DNA of 64,000 nucleotides, taken from assembly GCF_014356525.2 (NCBI RefSeq), contig NC_052505.1:1337207-1401206 (forward strand). Direction: 5' to 3'. This document shows positions 45,918 through 57,984 of this stretch, piece by piece. The first letter of the stretch is position 1. Every line of letters starts with the position of its first letter. The position numbers were made by a program, and so were the translations under genes. The notes under the pieces are model-generated. The model was not told where the DNA came from and searched no databases. It saw nothing but the letters and a program-made list of their open reading frames with translations. The DNA comes from Nilaparvata lugens (Eukaryota > Arthropoda > Insecta > Hemiptera > Delphacidae).

Positions 45918-46283
45918 GGGCCGATTTCCGAGCTCGGGATTTAGCTAAGTCCTAGACTTTAAACAGCTGGAGTCAGAAAATTGGCTTCCCAAAACGGGGT
46001 GTAGTCGCAGCTTTTATAACAGTGGTCGTAGTTTTTATTTTATCATTTCTATAATTGGAAACCTTGACGAAATTAGACATTCTCAAATAATTCAAAATAA
46101 CTGAAACTTTACACTATTTTTTCTTTATTTTATTTTGCGTTCAATTTTCTAGTTTTTCGAAATTCAATTCAAACGTGACTATGGCAATGTCTGCGACTAC
46201 GCCCCGTTTTGGAAAGCCAATTTTCTGACTCTAGCTGTTTAAAGTCTAGGACTTAGCTGAATCCCGAGCTCGGAAACCAGTCC
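45918..46283. mobile_element. R14 TIR element, second copy
   Basis: Left TTAA at 45914-45917, right flank TTGG (mutated). TIRs of about 110 bp carry cgagctcggg and the inverse, and acggggtgtagtcgcag/inverse. 366 bp. Confidence 0.75.
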
Positions 46284-46461
46284 TTGGACTTTTAATTATC
46301 TGAACTTACTGATAAGTGACCGAATGTTTTATGTAGCCTACAGTGTGTGATTGCATTAATCTTATCTAATTTTATTGATACATTGTATTTTTAATCTAAT
46401 TAATTTCAACAGCTTCTCGTCGAATGTGAAATGGAATGTGTACAGAAAGAATAGATAAAAA

Positions 46462-47116
46462 TCTGGTGTGGCGCACTCACACAACTTTCCTTGCCGTTAT
46501 GAAAATTGATCACCTGACGCTAGTGTTCTCGCGCATATCAAGTCTACTTATAAACAAAGATCTGAGCCAGCTGGTGACAGGGTAATAACGCTGGAGACAC
46601 ACATGAGGTCTGCTATCTCTTCATAGTGAATGATTTAATAGAATCAACAATAATTTGCAATTGAATAATCACATTTTCTCGAATTTAAAGCTAATTTTCA
46701 ATTCTAGATGAAAATGTTACTGAACATTAATATTGTAGAGATTTTCATGCTCAATCTACTCAACTTGATTTTCTTTGTTTCAATTATTGTATCTGAAGCC
46801 TGATAATTGGGATTCTATCTGCATTGATGGGGCGGAGCTCCTGAAATTTCTACAGATATGAGACTTGTGGCAGTTGATAGAGCTTATCGATGACTATTTT
46901 AGGTATGAATTGCACACCACACACACACCCACACACCACACCACACACACCCACACACCACACACCACACACACACACACACACACATCAGACCAATACC
47001 CAAAAACAAGTTTTTTTGGACTCAGGGGACCTTGAAACGTATAGAAATTGGGGTACCTTAATTTTTTTCGGAAAGCAATACTTTCTTTACCTATGGTAAT
47101 AGGGCAAGGAAAGTAA
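46462..47116 (+). mobile_element. R1 element (copy H)
   Basis: TCTGGTGTGGCGCACTCACA to aagcaatactttctttacct and GGCAAGGAAAGT. A 5-cac tract variant (cacaccacacacaccc) replaces the usual CA run, and the internal gttggagcc block is deleted. Confidence 0.85.
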
Positions 47117-47565
47117 AAATACTATAGAGAATAACAAGATAGTAATTGGAGGTACGAATCGATTGAGACTTAGCAATATTGTTCGTTCAGAATTTCTTTG
47201 AATAGATACAAAAGAATCGAACAGTGCTAGTAATTATAAGGAATAAGTTGGAGGTGCTTCAGAGGCAGGCTTCCATTAAAATTGACAGCTGAGCAGATCG
47301 ATTCAGATTGTGGCCTAACGAATGGGCCGATCAATCAAATGCTCGTAATCACCGACAGTATTATTTTCCGAAGAGCGTTTCTCTAACTAAATATTTGTTT
47401 TGAAAGTCGATACTCGCACAGCGCTCGTATTGATTCACTCAATTTTTCCATCTCACGTTCAGTTTGGAAACAATTTGACGTTTCAGGAGAGCCGATCAGA
47501 GAATGGAAAGCCAGTTATCTGTAATCCAATAAAGGAAAGAATCGGCTTCTACATTTAGGGGATAG
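47117..47565. other. Unique island, no gene
   Basis: Balanced composition and no matches elsewhere in the window. A candidate for conserved non-coding sequence, unproven. Confidence 0.35.
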
Positions 47566-47567
47566 GA

Positions 47568-47735
47568 AAATTATGTTTGACGCATCATCACGTCTGAACT
47601 ATTGGACAGATGAACTTTAAAAATATTGCGTATAGATTCTCAATTTACCGCAGATGATTATAGGCCTATTTGAATTCTTTAAGTTTTTAGTAGGTCAAAT
47701 TTTCAATTATACCCTTGCAGAGCACAGATTACCTA
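47568..47735 (+). mobile_element. Helitron 3' fragment
   Basis: cgcatcatcacgtctgaact through to gattacctattagT, with the terminal CTAG mutated to TTAG. Confidence 0.6.
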
Positions 47736-47820
47736 TTAGTTCACTCATAAAACGATTATTCTTGGAATGGGAATTATTTGAAAGACAAAACAGTTGAAAA
47801 AGGTTTTTTGTGGGTTGAAC

Positions 47821-48090
47821 CATAGAGAAACAATAGCGTAAGTAGATATCCCATGGTATAGGGAATTTATGTCGCAACTTTTACTGTTATTTCAAGCCGA
47901 TTACTGCCGATTATTGTCGATTTTTACTGTTTTGTTGAGGTGATAGTGTATGAACAGCACAATTTGAGAGATGACCAGCGTCACACAGCTGCATAGGGGA
48001 GAACTATGTGAACTATCGGCTTGGGATAACAGTAAAACTTGCGACATAAACGCCCTACACCATGGGTTATCTATGCTATCGTTTCTCTAT
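47821..48090. mobile_element. P- or hAT-like MITE with 8-bp TSD, copy 2
   Basis: 270 bp, CATAGAGAAACAATAGCG to GCTATCGTTTCTCTAT. It is flanked by GGTTGAAC at 47813-47820 and 48091-48098, an exact duplication. Confidence 0.9.
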
Positions 48091-48099
48091 GGTTGAACG

Positions 48100-48644
48100 A
48101 TAATTCTTGATACTTAAAGTAAGATCATTCTTGAGTCATTTGAAAGGCGAAACACATAACCACAATACCTATTTATAAGGGCAAAAAATGTTATGCCCAA
48201 AAATCGATGCGTGTCTGTAACTATTACCTTGAGTAAATATTAACAGTGGCATTTTGAACATAAACTTCCTGTTCCATAGAATATCAACTACTTATCCTAT
48301 ATTTACTCCATGCGCTACTGTATCAAATTGATTGATAAAACTTTTATATCATCAAGCGAAAGAATTCAAACATGCCTATCTGTCAATCTCAATAATATAT
48401 TATACTTCATTAACGATCAGAGTCCAAAAGAACATTTATGAATCTTCAGTATACAGAAAATACGACAGGAGAAATGCAATTGAGGCAGTGTACCGCTGTT
48501 AGGAGGCTCTCTGTATTTACTATGGAAGAGCTACGATGTTTGTCTACCGATTGCCTTGGGGCGGAGGTGGAGCTTAAGAACCCCAAGGATTATGAGTCAT
48601 TAAGCTATTGCTGTCGCCGGGTGCAACACGGCGCAAAGTGAGAC
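48100..48644. other. Unique sequence, no gene
   Basis: A 67-codon frame (48438-48641) has no recognisable domain and ends as the CT-rich array begins. Confidence 0.35.
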
Positions 48645-49130
48645 GCTCTTTGTTTCTCTCTTTCTCTTTCACCTTCTTCTGTTTCAACCTTCCCACTCCA
48701 CCGTCTCCTGTTTCTCCCTTCTTCTAACACCTTCTTCTGTTTCTCCTTTCCTCTCACACCTTCTTCTGTTTCTCCTTTCCTCTCACACCTTCTCCTGTTT
48801 CTCCCTTCTCCTGTTTCTCCCTTCCTCTCACACCTTTTCCTGTTTCTCCCTTCCTCTCACACCTTCTCCTGTTTCTCCCTTCCTCTCACACCTTCTCCTG
48901 TTTCTCCCTTCCTCTCACACCTTTTCCTGTTTCTCCCTTCCTCTCACACCTTCTCCTGTTTCTCCCTTCCTCACACACATTCTTCTGTTTCTCCTTTTCT
49001 CTCACACCTTCTCCTGTTTCTCCTTTCCTCTCACACCTTCTCCTGTTTCTCCCTTCCTCTCACACCTTCTCCTGTTTCTCTCTTCTGTTCTGTTTCTCAC
49101 TTCCTCTTCCCATCCTATTACATCTTCTTC
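48645..49130. repeat. 29-bp CT-rich minisatellite
   Basis: About 15 units of cacaccttctcctgtttctc ccttcctct. Continues as degenerate units at 50810-50950 beyond the inserted element. Confidence 0.9.
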
Positions 49131-49156
49131 TGCTCCTTCTTTCCACTCTCAGATAA

Positions 49157-50806
49157 GCCTGGTTTCTACTAGTAGAGTAACTGACATACTAAATCTACTG
49201 AGCTGACTCTACTCTACTCACTTGGTCGAGTAACTGTTTCCACTACAATTGAGTACGTAAAATGTGTTAAAATGTCAATACTTTTTGATAAATAGATACT
49301 TTTCAATACATTTTGATAAATTAATACTGGCATACTAACTCTACTACCGAGCCAACTCTACTCTACTCACTTGGTCGAGTAACTGCTTTCACTACAATTG
49401 AGAATATTGTAGGTAGAGTGTGTTGTCTAGAACAGAACTAACCTTAAAATGTCGATACTTTTTGGTAAATAGATACTTTTCAATGAATTTTGATAAATAA
49501 TTAATACTTTTCATCCATAAAATAGAATTATAGTACCCTTTGAAATTAATAAAATAATAAATTAAGAATACAAATTATAACAACTACTTTCAGTGTTCAA
49601 ACCATCGTCAGCCATTTTACAAATAAAAGAAAATATCCCTGAATTCATACATTTTAATACTTCTTAATAAATAGCAATACTTCTTAAACTTGATAGCCTA
49701 CGGCACGATTCTACTCTACTAGCTCGATCCTTTTTTCATTAGCATTTTAGTGGTAGAGTAGAGTGAGAAGCGGTGGTGGGGGGAGGCTAGTGGTAGAGTA
49801 CTATCCCACGGTGCTATCCCACTCTACTCCACTAGAAACTAGTACTCTATCATGATCGTTTTCATTGGGAGAGTTCACAAGATAGTTAGTACTTGCCCTG
49901 GGAACTCTACCACTACTGTGGTAGAGTAGAGTGAGAAGCGGTGGTGGGGGAAGGCTAGTGGTAGAGTACTATCCCACTCTACTAAAAACTAAACTAGTAC
50001 TCTACCATGTGTCTTCTCTGATTGGCTACATTGATTGATTGATTGATTGAGTACTTTATTTATGTAGATTACAATATATACTGGTTTATACACTCATATA
50101 CAATAGCTTACAATACAGCAAAATCAAAGATGAATTTTCATAATATAGACTAAGAAAATAATTATTGAACTGTATATGATATGAAAAAACAATTTGTAAT
50201 ATAATAACTACAGATAATAATTATATTGTTATGCATCTACATAAATTGGCGGAGCTTTGCACATATCAATGTCCATTCTTTGGGAAGAATGTTAAAAATA
50301 TCCTCCCCACTAACTCTCTACCAAAACGTTAATTTCATTATTTAAACTAAGGATTTATTTATTAATGGAAATATTGTAAGATTTTTAATCAATATGAATA
50401 TTTAAGAGAAAAAAAAACAGAAAATTGATCAAGTAAAATAATTATATAGCTAGATAAGATCAAATAATTGATTAATAAAATGGAGTAGGCTGAAAGTAGA
50501 TCAGGGTTATCAACTTTCAGTAACATATAGCAGTATGCAGTGGATAATTGAAATAACATGATTTTATATAATAATTATATAATATATATACAATTCGTTC
50601 TATAACAGGTTTAAAGGTTTGTATTTGTGGGATGGGTGGGGGATGGTTGTCATGTGATCGCTCTAGGGCCGGACAGTTCCAGTCATTTGTTCCAAAAGAT
50701 GTTTTTTTAAAGTCAGGATGAAGTCAGGATACATTGGGAGAGTTCACAAGATAGTTAGTACTTGCCTAGGGAACTCTACCACCAACTCTACTAATGAAAA
50801 CCAGGC
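49157..50806. mobile_element. 1.65-kb TIR element splitting the minisatellite
   Basis: GCCTGGTTTCTACTAGTAGA at the left and the inverse form TACTAATGAAAACCAGGC at the right. Internal ctctac/gtagag words are frequent, with a duplicated module (gtagagtagagtgagaagcg at 49755 and 49921). It has a nested LINE tail at 50033-50330. No transposase is seen; superfamily uncertain. Confidence 0.7.
50033..50330 (-). mobile_element. LINE 3' UTR (R9), minus
   Basis: attgattgattgattgagta to actaactctctacc, inverse of 26574-26850. Confidence 0.75.
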
Positions 50807-50809
50807 TTT

Positions 50810-50950
50810 ACGGTTTCTCCCTTCCTTCCACACCTTCTTCTGGTTCCCCCTTCTTCTCACACCTCCACCTCTTTCTCATCTTCCCTCTCGCACCTTCTTC
50901 TCATTCCCTCTTCATCTTCTTCAGCCGACACTCCTTCATTTTCCAGCCGT
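50810..50950. repeat. Right remnant of the CT-rich minisatellite
   Basis: gtttctcccttccttccaca, caccttcttctggttccc: same family as 48645-49130. Confidence 0.75.
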
Positions 50951-50999
50951 CGAGAGACATTAAATTTAACTGTCATGAGGCAGATAACAGGTTGAATTA

Positions 51000-51424
51000 A
51001 GCTTCATCCGCGCACGTCTCCAACACAATGCAGTCTCCTCTCGTATTGTTTGAACTGTTCTTATCAGCTGGCGCCATTACTTAGTGCGCGGTTCACAGGC
51101 CGCGCGGCGCGGCGATTCATCAAACATCCGGCCAACCTGCTACCCCTCCCGCCCCACTAACAACCCCTGATTTATTTACGTCACCTTTTACCCCTCCACC
51201 GACACTCAACCAACCCGTTGAGAGTTGGCGTTGGAAGGCGAGCAAGATCCTCTCCCGAGAACGGTTTTATTTGGACAAAAGTGACGAGGGCTCACTGTCT
51301 TCTGCAGAGGTTCAGATGATCTTCGAGGACATCACTGGAGGGACTGCAGGTATTGTCCGAGTGATTGAACTATTAATAACTTCTCGGCAAGCGATGGACA
51401 ATGTCTGATCTCAACGTTGTGATC
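51000..51424. other. GC/CpG-rich unique island
   Basis: Contains gccgcgcggcgcggcg near 51100 and is well above the local GC. No frame with motifs. Could be a regulatory region or old exon flank; unproven. Confidence 0.4.
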
Positions 51425-51426
51425 CT

Positions 51427-51438
51427 ATAGTGAGGTCC
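51427..51438 (+). mobile_element. R2 terminus, left piece split by a LINE
   Basis: tagtgaggtcc is the family's outer end. The rest resumes at 52621 (tccacgttataatggcag) after the LINE. Confidence 0.7.
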
Positions 51439-52012
51439 CTTGGACCCAAATCTAAGATGGAATAAGCATATAGATAAGATGTGTAGCAGGATGAAATTCA
51501 TGATTCATAAATTCTATAAATTGAGCTTACTAAAAGAGAAATCTTCAAGTAAAATGGTCTATCTTGCATACGCCCAATCAGTTTTTCAGTATGGAATTAG
51601 GGTCTGGGGTGGTGCTTTTGATGCTCATTTCAATAAAGTAAATATTATTCAAAAGAGTATCCTCAAGGCAGCACTAGGAGTGCATAGAAGGTACCCTAGC
51701 CAGCAACTTTTTATGGAGTTCGGAGTTCTGTCAGTTAGGCAACTGTATATCAGAAATCTTGTTAAATATATCAGCAACCATATACATCTTTTTACACCTC
51801 ATTCAACTAATTATAGTTTTAGATCAGTAAATAGATGCTTTGTTCCTCGAACAGATCTAACTATATGCAAAAGACAATTCAACTATACAAACAAAAAGCT
51901 TATTAATTTTATGCCAGAACATTTCATTGCAAGAAAACCTGCAAAAGCACTTAAATTAAAAATTGAAAGCTGGATAAGACAGAAGATATCATACCTAAAT
52001 ATTTTAATTTGA
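51439..52012 (+). pseudogene. Reverse transcriptase C-terminal fragment (LINE)
   Basis: 190 codons open to the truncation point with no stop, reading LDPNLRWNKHIDKMCSRM at the start, then YAQSVFQYGIRVWGGAFDAH, NIIQKSILKAALGVHRRYPS and EFGVLSVRQLYIRNLV, and ending WIRQKISYLNILI. These match the thumb and C-terminal connection of Jockey/CR1-like RTs: the DPNLRW.KHI segment follows the YLG(V/L) motif of the family, and VWGG..., IQK.ILK and LSVRQLY are conserved. Palm and catalytic YADD are lost with the truncated 5' part. No start codon is needed since it is a fragment (first codon TTG). No stops or shifts: young insertion. Confidence 0.85.
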
Positions 52013-52620
52013 TGTACATATACTGTCTTCCTCAGTTCCTCTGAATTTATTATTAGTAGGGCTATACTCCCAGATTAATTCTCTCTCTCTAAGTTTTATT
52101 TTTTGTGTCATGTGTACTGTATTGTATTGTTTTTTAATTCTCTCTTGCTTACAAAAGGAATTGCATATATGCTACAAATAAATTACATTATGTTACTAAA
52201 TGATTACATATGTACAGTGAATTGTAGATTAATAATTACATGAATCATCTCTTTTTCTTTTGAGTTTTTGAATTATTATGATTTCATTCTAGTTTTTCTG
52301 CTCTCTTAGTATTTCACTCTTAGTACTTCTTCTTTTCGGATTGAAATTTTATTTTTTTTCTAGTTTTCCATACATTCCATATGTTTCTTTTTTCTTTATT
52401 ATTTTTTTTCTATTTTCGACTGAATCTCAAGCCACTAATTATAGCCGACTGATTACTCGTTGCCATCGCTCAAACTACTTAGTTTTGCTGGTAACGCCAA
52501 TGATAATATTATAATATTATTTTAATTTTAGTTTTTGTAATGTATTGTATATGAAAATTTTTATATTTTTCACATTTGTAAAGTTTGTTTAATGATTTTG
52601 GCAATAAATATTTCTTTCTT
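51439..52620 (+). mobile_element. 5'-truncated non-LTR retrotransposon in R2
   Basis: 1.18 kb with RT C-terminal frame, then a 600-bp 3' UTR ending aataaatatttctttctttc. It is bounded by tcc on both sides as a short possible target duplication. Confidence 0.8.
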
Positions 52621-52830
52621 TCCACGTTATAATGGCAGAGTTTATCGTTCCTTGTTGCAGTGACAAACCATATAGTAGCTTAAACTTTGAAGAACGACTG
52701 ATAATTTGCATGACAAGCAACATGAGGCGTTTTTCTGATGAGTCGGTTCATTTATTAGTTCCATTGTTGCAATCACAAATCATACAGCTTGAACGTTCTA
52801 GAACGAATAATAATCAATGCATGAAAGTAA
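52621..52830 (+). mobile_element. R2 terminus, right piece, then unclassified sequence
   Basis: tccacgttataatggcagag continues the R2 terminus. After about 20 bases the sequence no longer matches R2. An ending of the MITE family of 52834-52985 is near 52718 (acatgaggcgtttttctgat). An 87-codon frame here has no recognised domain. Confidence 0.45.
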
Positions 52831-52833
52831 GGT

Positions 52834-52985
52834 CCAAGCCACATGAGGCACTTTTCAGACGAGTCGGCAGGACGGGAAGCTCTCCGATTGACTGATTGGG
52901 TTGGCGTCCGACAATCAGCCGATAATCAGCCAATCGGAGACCTTCCTGCTTTGCCGAATCGTCCGAAAACGTCTTATGTGGCTTG
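52834..52985. mobile_element. MITE with CAAGCCACAT termini
   Basis: Arms CAAGCCACATGAGG and the inverse cttatgtggcttg. About 55-bp imperfect TIRs around a gattgactgattgg core. Confidence 0.75.
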
Positions 52986-52999
52986 ATCCTGATGAGTAA

Positions 53000-53800
53000 T
53001 GCTTTCCAAGACAAATAGATAATGTGTTTTTCTTTTTTTATTAGATAAAAAGATTGAGAAATTGTAGAAATTTTTTGATCAACCTGTTTATAAACGTTGT
53101 TGATCAACGGCCTACAACGTTTATTGGGAGCCTTTTACTCTAAGTCGGCTAATTACTTGAATATTCGAGAAATAACAAAAAGTCCATAATAAAAAAATAC
53201 ATTTTTCGAGATATTTTATTTTTTTACGGAAAAACTATGCGGTTCATCGCAAAAATGTAGAGGACCACATTGAAAGGTAGTTATGTGTAAATAATATTGA
53301 GAAAAAATTAAAAGCTGTACTATGAATTGTAACTGCAGGACAGGCGATTTTATAAGCGCGCGTTTTTTACAACTTACCACCCTTCCCACAAGCTGACGAC
53401 CACCCTGGGACGTGAAGACATCGAGTTTCATATACACTAAAGACCCCCCAACAATAATCCGAAGTCAAATTCTCTGCCTCTCTCTTGTATGCTCAATGTA
53501 AGCCAGCGCCTGGACTATGTTTCGACAAAACAGGATCGAGAAAGCAGTCTCCGAACTATGAAAAACAAAATTGAGTTCCAAACTGCAATAATATGATTAG
53601 TGTTTTATTTGAGACGTTCTTAAGTAGTTGACCACTCTTAATCACAAAGAAGAAGAAGGAAAAGAAGAAGAAGAAGAAGAAAAATAAGAATGTTTGATAT
53701 TAGACACACTTTGGAGTGTAGATTAAAATATTAGAAGCACATTTATAGAGGGTAGTGTCTTTTTTTGACCAATAATGATCTGATCGAGAATATTGTAATA
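53000..53800. other. AT-rich sequence, no gene
   Basis: Contains a short AAG microsatellite at 53648-53680. Frames of 97 and 73 codons lack motifs. Confidence 0.35.
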
Positions 53801-53805
53801 GAAAA

Positions 53806-53939
53806 TCTGGTGTAGCGAACTCACACAACTTTCCTTTCCGTTATGAAAATTGATCACCTGACGCTAGTGTTCTTGCGCATCTCAAGACTACTATTCAAAG
53901 ATATGAGACAGCTGGTAATAGGTCAATAACGCTGGAGAC
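53806..53939 (+). mobile_element. R1 element, 5' fragment (copy I)
   Basis: TCTGGTGTAGCGAACTCACA to aataacgctggagac; broken off where the inverted MITE begins. Confidence 0.75.
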
Positions 53940-53941
53940 CA

Positions 53942-54187
53942 AAGACCTTAAAGATGCATAGACTCACATGCAGCGCTAGTGTCGTACTTGGAATTGAAAT
54001 CCGCCATTGAGGGGGCAACCCATAAGATTATTACATACCAATGCCACCAATGCCTTTGTAATCTATAATATTATTTATATAATATCTCGTGCTAAAATAC
54101 CTCAATGGCGGCCTTCAATTTCAAGTAAGAGCTATCATTGGGAAGGCATAGGCATTGTGGGTCTATATCTCTTTAAGAAAGACCTTA
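53942..54187. mobile_element. Inverted-repeat MITE between two R1 copies
   Basis: agaccttaaagatgcatag at the left and ctatatctctttaagaaagac at the right; inner arms ccgccattgag and ctcaatggcgg. About 245 bp. Confidence 0.65.
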
Positions 54188-54199
54188 AAAGCTCAAAAA

Positions 54200-54600
54200 T
54201 CTGGTGTGGCGCACTCACGCAACTTTCCTTGCCGTTAAGAAAATTGATCACCTGACGCTAGTGTACTCGCGCATCTCAAGTCTACTATTCAAAGATATGA
54301 GACAGCTGGTGATAGTTCAATAACGCTGGAGACACACGATCTGCTATCTCTTCGTAGTGAATGATTTAATGGAACCAACAGTTGCAAACAGTTTGCAATT
54401 TGATAATCACATTTTCTCGAATTCCAAGCTTATTTTCAATTGTAGGTGATAATGTTACTACTGATTATTATTGTAGAGATTTTCATGCTCAATCTTGAAT
54501 TTCTTTGTTTAAATTGTATCTGAAGCCTGATAATTGGGAATTTAAAATCAAACTTTGTATAGATGAGACGGAGCTCCTGAAATCTTTATAGATATAAGAC
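54200..54600 (+). mobile_element. R1 element, 5' half (copy J)
   Basis: TCTGGTGTGGCGCACTCACG to tgaaatctttatagatataa. Its 3' half is absent and is followed by actataag repeats. Confidence 0.75.
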
Positions 54601-54672
54601 TATAAGCCAGACTATACAGACTATAAGCCTTTAAGACTTTAAGACTATAAGACTTTATACAGACTATAAGCC
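54597..54672. repeat. Cryptic ACTATAAG cluster
   Basis: Five variants of gactataagcc in 75 bases. Confidence 0.6.
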
Positions 54673-54689
54673 AGGAAAATGTTTTGTAA

Positions 54690-55005
54690 TAATACTATGA
54701 TATGCGAAATAAATTAATTTTTGAATGGAAAAAAACTACTGGAGACAGTTTGTTGGTGCGGCCAAATATCAACTAAGATATAGATGGCCGTGGGATAGAT
54801 GGCCGTAAGTAAGTCAGTAAGTGCATTTTTGTTTATGCGTAAATTTCCGCAGTCGACGACGGCAAGCATTTTTGACATTCATATTGTCCGAGTTTCAAGT
54901 GTGCTAAAACAGCTGATCAAATCTTTTCATTATTTGTGTTTATTATTCAAGAATAAAAACATTTCTAATAATATCAACATATTGCCATTTGAAAGTACAG
55001 TATAA
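54690..55005 (+). repeat. R15 repeat, empty-site copy
   Basis: Duplicated at 58605-58914 plus 59891-59940, where R1 copy L interrupts it. Here the site reads gaataaaaacatttctaata without insert. Confidence 0.85.
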
Positions 55006-55009
55006 AAAA

Positions 55010-55605
55010 TCTGGTGTGGCGCTCTCACACAACTTTCCTTGCCGTTATGAAAATTGATCACCTGACGCTAGTGTTCCCGCGCATCTCAAGTCTACTATTC
55101 AAAGATTTTAGCCAGCTGGTGACAGGGCAATAACGCTGGAGACACACGAGATCTGCTATCTCTTCGTAGTGAATGATTTAATAGAACCAACAGTTGCAAA
55201 CAGTTTGCAATTGAATAATCACATTTTCTCGAATTTAAAGCTTATTTTAAATTTTAGGTAAAAATGTTACTAATGATTAATAATTGTAGAGATTATCATG
55301 CTTTGCATAGATGAGGCGTAGTTCCTGAAATTTTTACAGATATAAGACTTGTGGCAGTTGATAGAGCTTATCAATGACCAATTTAGGTATAAAATTGATC
55401 AAAATCATTGGAGCCGTTTTCGAGAAAATCGCGAAAAACCCTGTTTTTCCAACATTTTCGCCAGTTTAGCCGCCATCTTGAATTGCATTTGATCGGAATT
55501 GTTCGTGTCGGATCCTTATAGTGTAAGGACCTTAGGTTCCAAATTTCAAGTCATTCCGTTAACTGGGAGATGACATATCGTGTACACAGACGCACATACA
55601 CTCAT

Positions 55606-55636
<31 letters not shown>

Positions 55637-55786
55637 GACACACACACACATACAGACCAATACCCAAAAACCACTTTTTCGGACTCAGGGGACCTTGAAA
55701 CGTATAGAAATTTAGAAATTGGGGTACCTTAATTTTTTTCGGAAAGCAATACTTTCCTTACCTATGGTAATAGGGCAAGGGAAGTA
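55010..55786 (+). mobile_element. R1 element, full length (copy K)
   Basis: TCTGGTGTGGCGCTCTCACA to GGCAAGGGAAGT, CA tract at about 55605-55650. Confidence 0.85.
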
Positions 55787-56011
55787 AAAAACTACTCAAA
55801 CACAATCAATATTGGCTGACGAAATTGTCAGAATTCAAGAAATATTCTAGATATTTTTTCGTCTAAAGCTCAATTTCTTCAACTTTTGGATAGAATTTAG
55901 CCTAAATTCATTCTTGCATTTGATAAACAGTGTTTACATTTGTGAAACACCCATATTTTCTGTAAATAATATGCTTGCGAGTGGATGTGCTATCATAGGA
56001 TAAACAATCTA

Positions 56012-56388
56012 TAGTGGGGTCCAAGTTGTGATGGCAGAGGAGAAAGATAGCAGAAAGACGTTGCCGATCCTCAGTCTTGTCAATGCCTTCTATAGACGGT
56101 AGCTGATACAGGTTTATTGATGTAATATTAACTGTTCATTCTCGTTCAAAATTATAAACTATATTTTACCAAGCAAGACATTTTAATTTTTTTTATAATT
56201 TCCTAATGAGTTTTGATGATTTAAGATAACATATTTTGTTAATTAATTATCAATTCTACATTGTTAAAAGATGATCTGGCAACAGAGCAAAGCGATAAAG
56301 ATATCTGCTATCTGCTTTGTTGAATGATGGACAAGGATAGCAATAACATTGCTAATCAAACACTGCCATTATAACGTGGACGCCACTA
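56012..56388 (+). mobile_element. R2 MITE, intact copy
   Basis: 377 bp, TA at 56010-56011 and 56389-56390. Left TAGTGGGGTCCAAG, right ACGTGGACGCCACTA. Confidence 0.85.
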
Positions 56389-56704
56389 TAGGCGTGTAGC
56401 GACAGAAAACGATGCTGAGAAACGAACTGAGAAAAACATTCGCTGTTCACTGAGATAATTATTATTGGATAATTTTATTCATTTTTTATTATTATTTCTT
56501 CGTTTCACTTAATTTTTCCCCATGAATGAATCGTATTAACATTATTATATCACTATGAAATAGCTTGTATAATAAAGTTACTCGTTTGTAATAAGAGATA
56601 GTCATTATTCTGAAGCATTATGAAAACCGTAACATTGGTAAATTTATAACTATTAATTTTCTACACATAAAAAGAGTTTATTTTTTGTGTAGGAGCGTAG
56701 ATTA

Positions 56705-56815
56705 ATGAACTATCAATTCTACATTGTTAAAAGACGATCTGGCAACAGGGCAAAGCGAGAAAGATATCTGCTATCTGCTTTGTTGAATGATAGACAAGGA
56801 TAGCAATACCATTGC
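56705..56815 (+). mobile_element. R2 fragment
   Basis: tcaattctacattgttaaaa, gacgatctggcaacaggg and ggatagcaataccattgctg: right inner part only. Confidence 0.65.
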
Positions 56816-57001
56816 TGATCGTTCTACTACTCTTAAGTCTTCAAATTCATTTCATTTTAAGAGAAGTGCACTCCGATAGGGCTTATGCCTAGGTGTGCCC
56901 ATCTTTATTTCGCTTTATGTTTTTGTCCTCTAAAGCAAAACAAATAAAATCAAAATAAGTTGTTTTCCAAGTGGATTTTCATTTTGTATTTTAAGCCTGT
57001 A

Positions 57002-57900
57002 AAATGTTTTTCGCCAAACTTGGATGTAATGAGCTGGTTTACGTGCGTCATATGGAGGCCGAAAGTGATTGTTTTCCGACCAGGCCGGTAAAACTTTACG
57101 GCCCTAGGGCTGTAAAATGACCTTGAATAACAGCTGATCGTGTCCGATCTCACAAAAATCATAGAGAGATAATCTCATAATGACTGTAATAATCTATATA
57201 ATTATGTATCGTGAATCGCGGTATTATGTCTATAATAATATATTTTATAAATTACTGTTTCATAATTTTATATTTATTATTGTGTTTTTGATATCAAACA
57301 ATAGAATACGATGATATATCTCCATAGCCTGAACAATATAATGTTGGCTACATTGTCCATTGTCAGAAAGGTACGTATCGCAAGTATTTGAAAGTGAAGA
57401 ATCGAATTTGAATTCAAAGTACAATAATTGTATCAATATTTAAAAGTGAGGTAGAGTAATAATTGTTTCTTTTTTATTATCGAATTCCACTTCTTAATGC
57501 AATACAATCAACAATAATAATAAGCAAATACAGCACAGATCTGAAGTTTAAGGTAAGCCTACTGGTGAAACTCAGCCTAGTAATTTTTCCGTAATTCATT
57601 ATTAAAACTTTTAGATAATTTTTCTTCAATATTAACCATATAGAGAAAACATTAGGCCCACTCAAGATTGAATCTTCGAATGTTTTCTCTATGATTTAAC
57701 TATTTTCAGAGCAATATTTTGTTGTGAAAATGCCAGCAAACCGGCTTCAAATTTGCGATATACTCTATTATTATAGTAGCCTACATAGCCTACGTTATAT
57801 GACTTAATTCAGAGTGAAAATTTTATTGTGAGACAGATAATAATATTAATTTTAATAATATAAGTCATGAGCCAAAGTCTGTTGTACGGTACGCTTTTAG
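57002..57900. repeat. 0.9-kb duplicated block, copy 1
   Basis: Collinear with 63050-63908, from ttttcgccaaacttggatgt through tgagccaaagtctgttgtac. Contains the R17 module at its start and an inverted pair (accatatagagaaaacatt and aatgttttctctatga at 57636-57694). Confidence 0.85.
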
Positions 57901-57984
57901 GAGTGAAGTAAACATTTTAGAAGTCTAGTATTACAGTATTACGTGTATGCTAAGGGTTATCAGTCAGGCCTCAACGTTCAACAG

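Noticed and set aside
52632..52895. 87-codon frame starting in the R2 terminus (MAEFIVPCCSDKPYSS...)
   Set aside because: It could have been a transposase start, but its second half runs into an unrelated MITE terminus and I recognise no domain.
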